In this document: positions 30,471-32,976 of the stretch, piece by piece
How positions within the stretch are numbered: the stretch's first letter is position 1
How the letters are laid out: each line of letters begins with the position of its first letter
NCBI GenBank assembly: GCA_003550665.1
Contig: PUKW01000347.1
Span: 1 to 32,976, forward strand
From: Paracoccaceae bacterium
Lineage (GTDB): Bacteria; Pseudomonadota; Alphaproteobacteria; Rhodobacterales; Rhodobacteraceae
Direction of reading: 5' to 3'
DNA: 32,976 bases
The notes under the pieces: model-generated
Seen by the model: only the letters and a program-made list of their open reading frames with translations
Database searches by the model: none
What the model was told of the DNA's origin: nothing
Translations under genes and position numbers: made by a program

Positions 30471-31898
30471 ATGAGCTACGGCATTTACATTGGCCGCAAC
30501 CTGACCGCCGACGGCAAGCCCTACCTGGCCGGGTACGGGGACGAACCCTCGAGCCACTGGCTCGAACTCGCCCCGCGCGCCGAGCATCCCGAGGGCACGA
30601 TGATCACCGTCGGCGTGACGCAGGATGCCGACCTGCCCGGCGAACTCACCGAGATCCCGCAGGTGCGCGAGACGGCGCGGCTGCTGCGCGTCAATTACAC
30701 CTACTATCTCGGCGTGCCCGCGCCGCTCACCAATGGCGGGCTCAACGAGCACGGCGTCGCGGTGCGCGATATCTGGGCGCCGTCGCATCCTTTACTCAAG
30801 GACATGACACCCCAGAACCAGAGCGGGCCGAACTACTCGGATCTCGCGCGCATGGTGGTCGAGCGCGCGCGCACGGCGCGCGAGGGCGTCGAGCTGATCG
30901 CGCAGATGATCGATGAGTACGGCAAGTCGAGCTATGGCGGCAACACCCACATGATCGCGGACCCGGACGAGTGCTGGGTGGTCAAGGGCTTCGCGGGAGG
31001 GCGCAAGCTCTGGGTGGCCGAGCGGCTCGGCCCCGACGACATCCGCGCCTCGCGCCCCGGCTACGTCTTCGAGATCCCGCGCGAGCCGAACGAGGATTAC
31101 CTCTTCCCGCCCTATTTCCACGACACCGCCGTCGAGCTCGGCCTGTGGAAACCCGAGGATGGCCCGCTGCGCGTCAACAAGGTCTTCGGCGACGGCAAGG
31201 GGCGCTGGGACGGGGTCGCCTGGATCGAGGACGAGATGCGCGCGCGCGCCGAGCGGCCGGGCAAGATCACCCTCGAGGACGTGTTCTGGTCGATCCAGAC
31301 GGCGCGGCTGACGGGCGATACCGCCGGCTACGGGCAGGTCGTCCCGCTCGAGCATCCGCGCCATGACGCGCTGCGGGTGATGTGGCACGCGCCCATCGGG
31401 CCGGTCGCGGCGCCGCTCGTGCCCTGCTTCATCGGCATGACTGACGTGCCGCCGGAATACCGCCAGCATCGCTACCTCAATCGCGGCGAGAGCGCGCGCT
31501 TTCTCGACCGGCGCTACGAGGAGGAGGACGTCGACACCGTCTCGCATGTGCCGCAGGGGGTGGAGGTGACGCGCTCGGCCTTCTACGTGTTCAAGCGGCT
31601 GATGCACCTGGCGTTCCAGTGCCCCGAGCTGGCGCTGGGCGAGGTCTGGGATCACTGGCGCACCGTCGAGGCGGGGCTGATCGCGGATCTGCCCGATGTG
31701 CTGCGCAGCGCCGAGCTCTTGCTCGATGCGGGCGAGGAGCGGCTCGCGGGGCGGCTTCTGACCGATTACAGCCAGACCCGGCTGCTCGATACGCTGAACC
31801 AATGCGAGGCGCTGGTGGCCTCGCTCGAGGCGCGGCTGCGGGTGGCGGGGCGGCTGAATATGTCGGACAAGCCCGTCAAGCTCGACCAGACCTGGTGA
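30471..31898 (+). CDS. C69/U34 dipeptidase-like Ntn-hydrolase family protein
   Basis: MSYGIYIGRNLTADGKPYLAGYGDEPSSHWLEL..., NGGLNEHGVAVRDIWAPSHPLL, SSYGGNTHMIADPDECWVVKGFAGGRKLWVAERL. C69-like layout with Ser at the expected nucleophile position. Confidence 0.82.
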   Translation: MSYGIYIGRNLTADGKPYLAGYGDEPSSHWLELAPRAEHPEGTMITVGVTQDADLPGELTEIPQVRETARLLRVNYTYYLGVPAPLTNGGLNEHGVAVRDIWAPSHPLLKDMTPQNQSGPNYSDLARMVVERARTAREGVELIAQMIDEYGKSSYGGNTHMIADPDECWVVKGFAGGRKLWVAERLGPDDIRASRPGYVFEIPREPNEDYLFPPYFHDTAVELGLWKPEDGPLRVNKVFGDGKGRWDGVAWIEDEMRARAERPGKITLEDVFWSIQTARLTGDTAGYGQVVPLEHPRHDALRVMWHAPIGPVAAPLVPCFIGMTDVPPEYRQHRYLNRGESARFLDRRYEEEDVDTVSHVPQGVEVTRSAFYVFKRLMHLAFQCPELALGEVWDHWRTVEAGLIADLPDVLRSAELLLDAGEERLAGRLLTDYSQTRLLDTLNQCEALVASLEARLRVAGRLNMSDKPVKLDQTW

Positions 31899-32660
31899 TC
31901 AGACGAGGAACGCGCGCAGCGCTGCCTCGAATTCGCGCGGCCTGTCGGCGTGCAGCCAGTGTCCCGCGCCGGGCAGCTTGGCGAAATGCGCCTGCGGGAA
32001 GAGCGCCTTGATGGCGGGGCGGTGCTCGCGGGTGAGGTAATCGGACTCGGCGCCCGCGAGAAACAGCGCCGGGGCGTCGAACTGCCCCTTCGGGTCGGGC
32101 CAGCCGATGATGCGGTCCATCCCGGCCTCGAGCACGTCGAGATTGAGCCGCCAGCGCGGCGGATCGGCCTTGAGATCCAGCGATTGCAGCAGGAAGGCGC
32201 GCACGCCCGGCTCGGGGATCGTCCCGGCGAGCCGCGCATCCGCCTCGCCGCGCCGGGTCACGCCGGACAGGTCGAGCCCGCGCATCGCCGCGATGAGCGG
32301 CGCCTGGCTGTGGCCGTAGCCCACCGGCGCGATATCGGCCACGACGAGCCGGCGCACCAGCTCGGGGCGCGTCAGCGCCAGCGTCATCGCCGCCTTGCCG
32401 CCCATCGAGTGACCGACGACATCAGCCTGCCCGCCCTCGGCCTCGATCAGCGCCGCGAGATCGCCGGCCATCGCCGGGTAGTCATGCGCGTCCTGCCAGG
32501 GGCTCGCGCCGTGATTGCGCATGTCGGGCGCGATGACGCGGCGCGTATCCGCGAGCCGCTTGGCGATCGCGCCCCAGTTGCGCGCCGAGCCGAACAGCCC
32601 GTGCGCAATGAGGATGGGCGGCGTCGCGGACGCCGCCCCGTAGGTGTCAAAATGCAGCAT
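31899..32660 (-). CDS. Alpha/beta fold hydrolase (YbfF-like esterase)
   Basis: LIAHGLFGSARNWGAIAKRLA, DMRNHGASPW, nucleophile elbow VVGHSMGGKAAM, LPGAGHWLHADRP. Start at 32660 (MLHFDTYG) preferred. Confidence 0.93.
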   Translation of the reverse strand: MLHFDTYGAASATPPILIAHGLFGSARNWGAIAKRLADTRRVIAPDMRNHGASPWQDAHDYPAMAGDLAALIEAEGGQADVVGHSMGGKAAMTLALTRPELVRRLVVADIAPVGYGHSQAPLIAAMRGLDLSGVTRRGEADARLAGTIPEPGVRAFLLQSLDLKADPPRWRLNLDVLEAGMDRIIGWPDPKGQFDAPALFLAGAESDYLTREHRPAIKALFPQAHFAKLPGAGHWLHADRPREFEAALRAFLV

Positions 32661-32695
32661 AATGGCCGCGCGCCGGTTGCCCGGCGCGCCCCGCT

Positions 32696-32976
32696 TCACA
32701 GCCCCTGATAGATCGGAAAGCGCGCGCAGAGCGCCTCGACCTCGGCGCGCACCTTCGCCTCGACCTCGGCATTGCCCGCCTCGCCATTGCTGGCGAGCCC
32801 GTCCGTGACCTCCACGATCCAGTCGGCGATCTGGCGGAACTCCGGCTCGCCGAAGCCGCGCGTCGTGCCCGCGGGGGTGCCGAGGCGGATGCCGCTCGTG
32901 ACGGTGGGCTTTTCGGTATCGAACGGGATGCCGTTCTTGTTGCAGGTGATGTGCGCGCGCCCGAGGGCGGTCTCGG
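32696..32976 (-). CDS. glyA: Serine hydroxymethyltransferase, C-terminal part (cut by window edge)
   Basis: Reverse translation ...[56 protein letters not shown]...FPIYQGL*. Confidence 0.95.
   Translation of the reverse strand, partial: ETALGRAHITCNKNGIPFDTEKPTVTSGIRLGTPAGTTRGFGEPEFRQIADWIVEVTDGLASNGEAGNAEVEAKVRAEVEALCARFPIYQGL

Overview
GC-rich (about 70% by eye) alphaproteobacterial chromosomal segment, Rhodobacteraceae-like by gene content and order. It is mostly housekeeping and metabolic genes: a peptide-type ABC transporter operon with an M20 peptidase, an XRE-cupin regulator and an isochorismatase-like hydrolase; an EcfG-like ECF sigma factor convergent with a secreted acidic protein gene; ppdK; a dacA-like/tmk/holB/tatD/MBL/AEC run; an LMW-PTP and a sirtuin; a PCu(A)C copper chaperone; rpmB; meaB; otsA-otsB; hrpB; argD-argF; a C69/U34-like peptidase; an alpha/beta hydrolase; and the 3' end of glyA. 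The best candidate for an undescribed system is a divergent pair at 8545-10835: a trypsin-like peptidase with an uncharacterised N-terminal region and an SGNH/GDSL hydrolase with its own uncharacterised N-terminal domain, sharing a short AT-rich intergenic region. Other points of interest are the sigma factor/acidic protein antisense coding overlap with an EcfG-like promoter candidate, an inverted repeat in the XRE-cupin/ABC intergenic region, a Cys-to-Ser nucleophile position in the C69-like peptidase, a Cys-containing uORF upstream of the copper chaperone, and very tight or overlapping stops at all seven convergent junctions. No tRNA, rRNA, CRISPR array, IS element or prophage was recognised. 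All family calls are from reading the translations; no database search was run.
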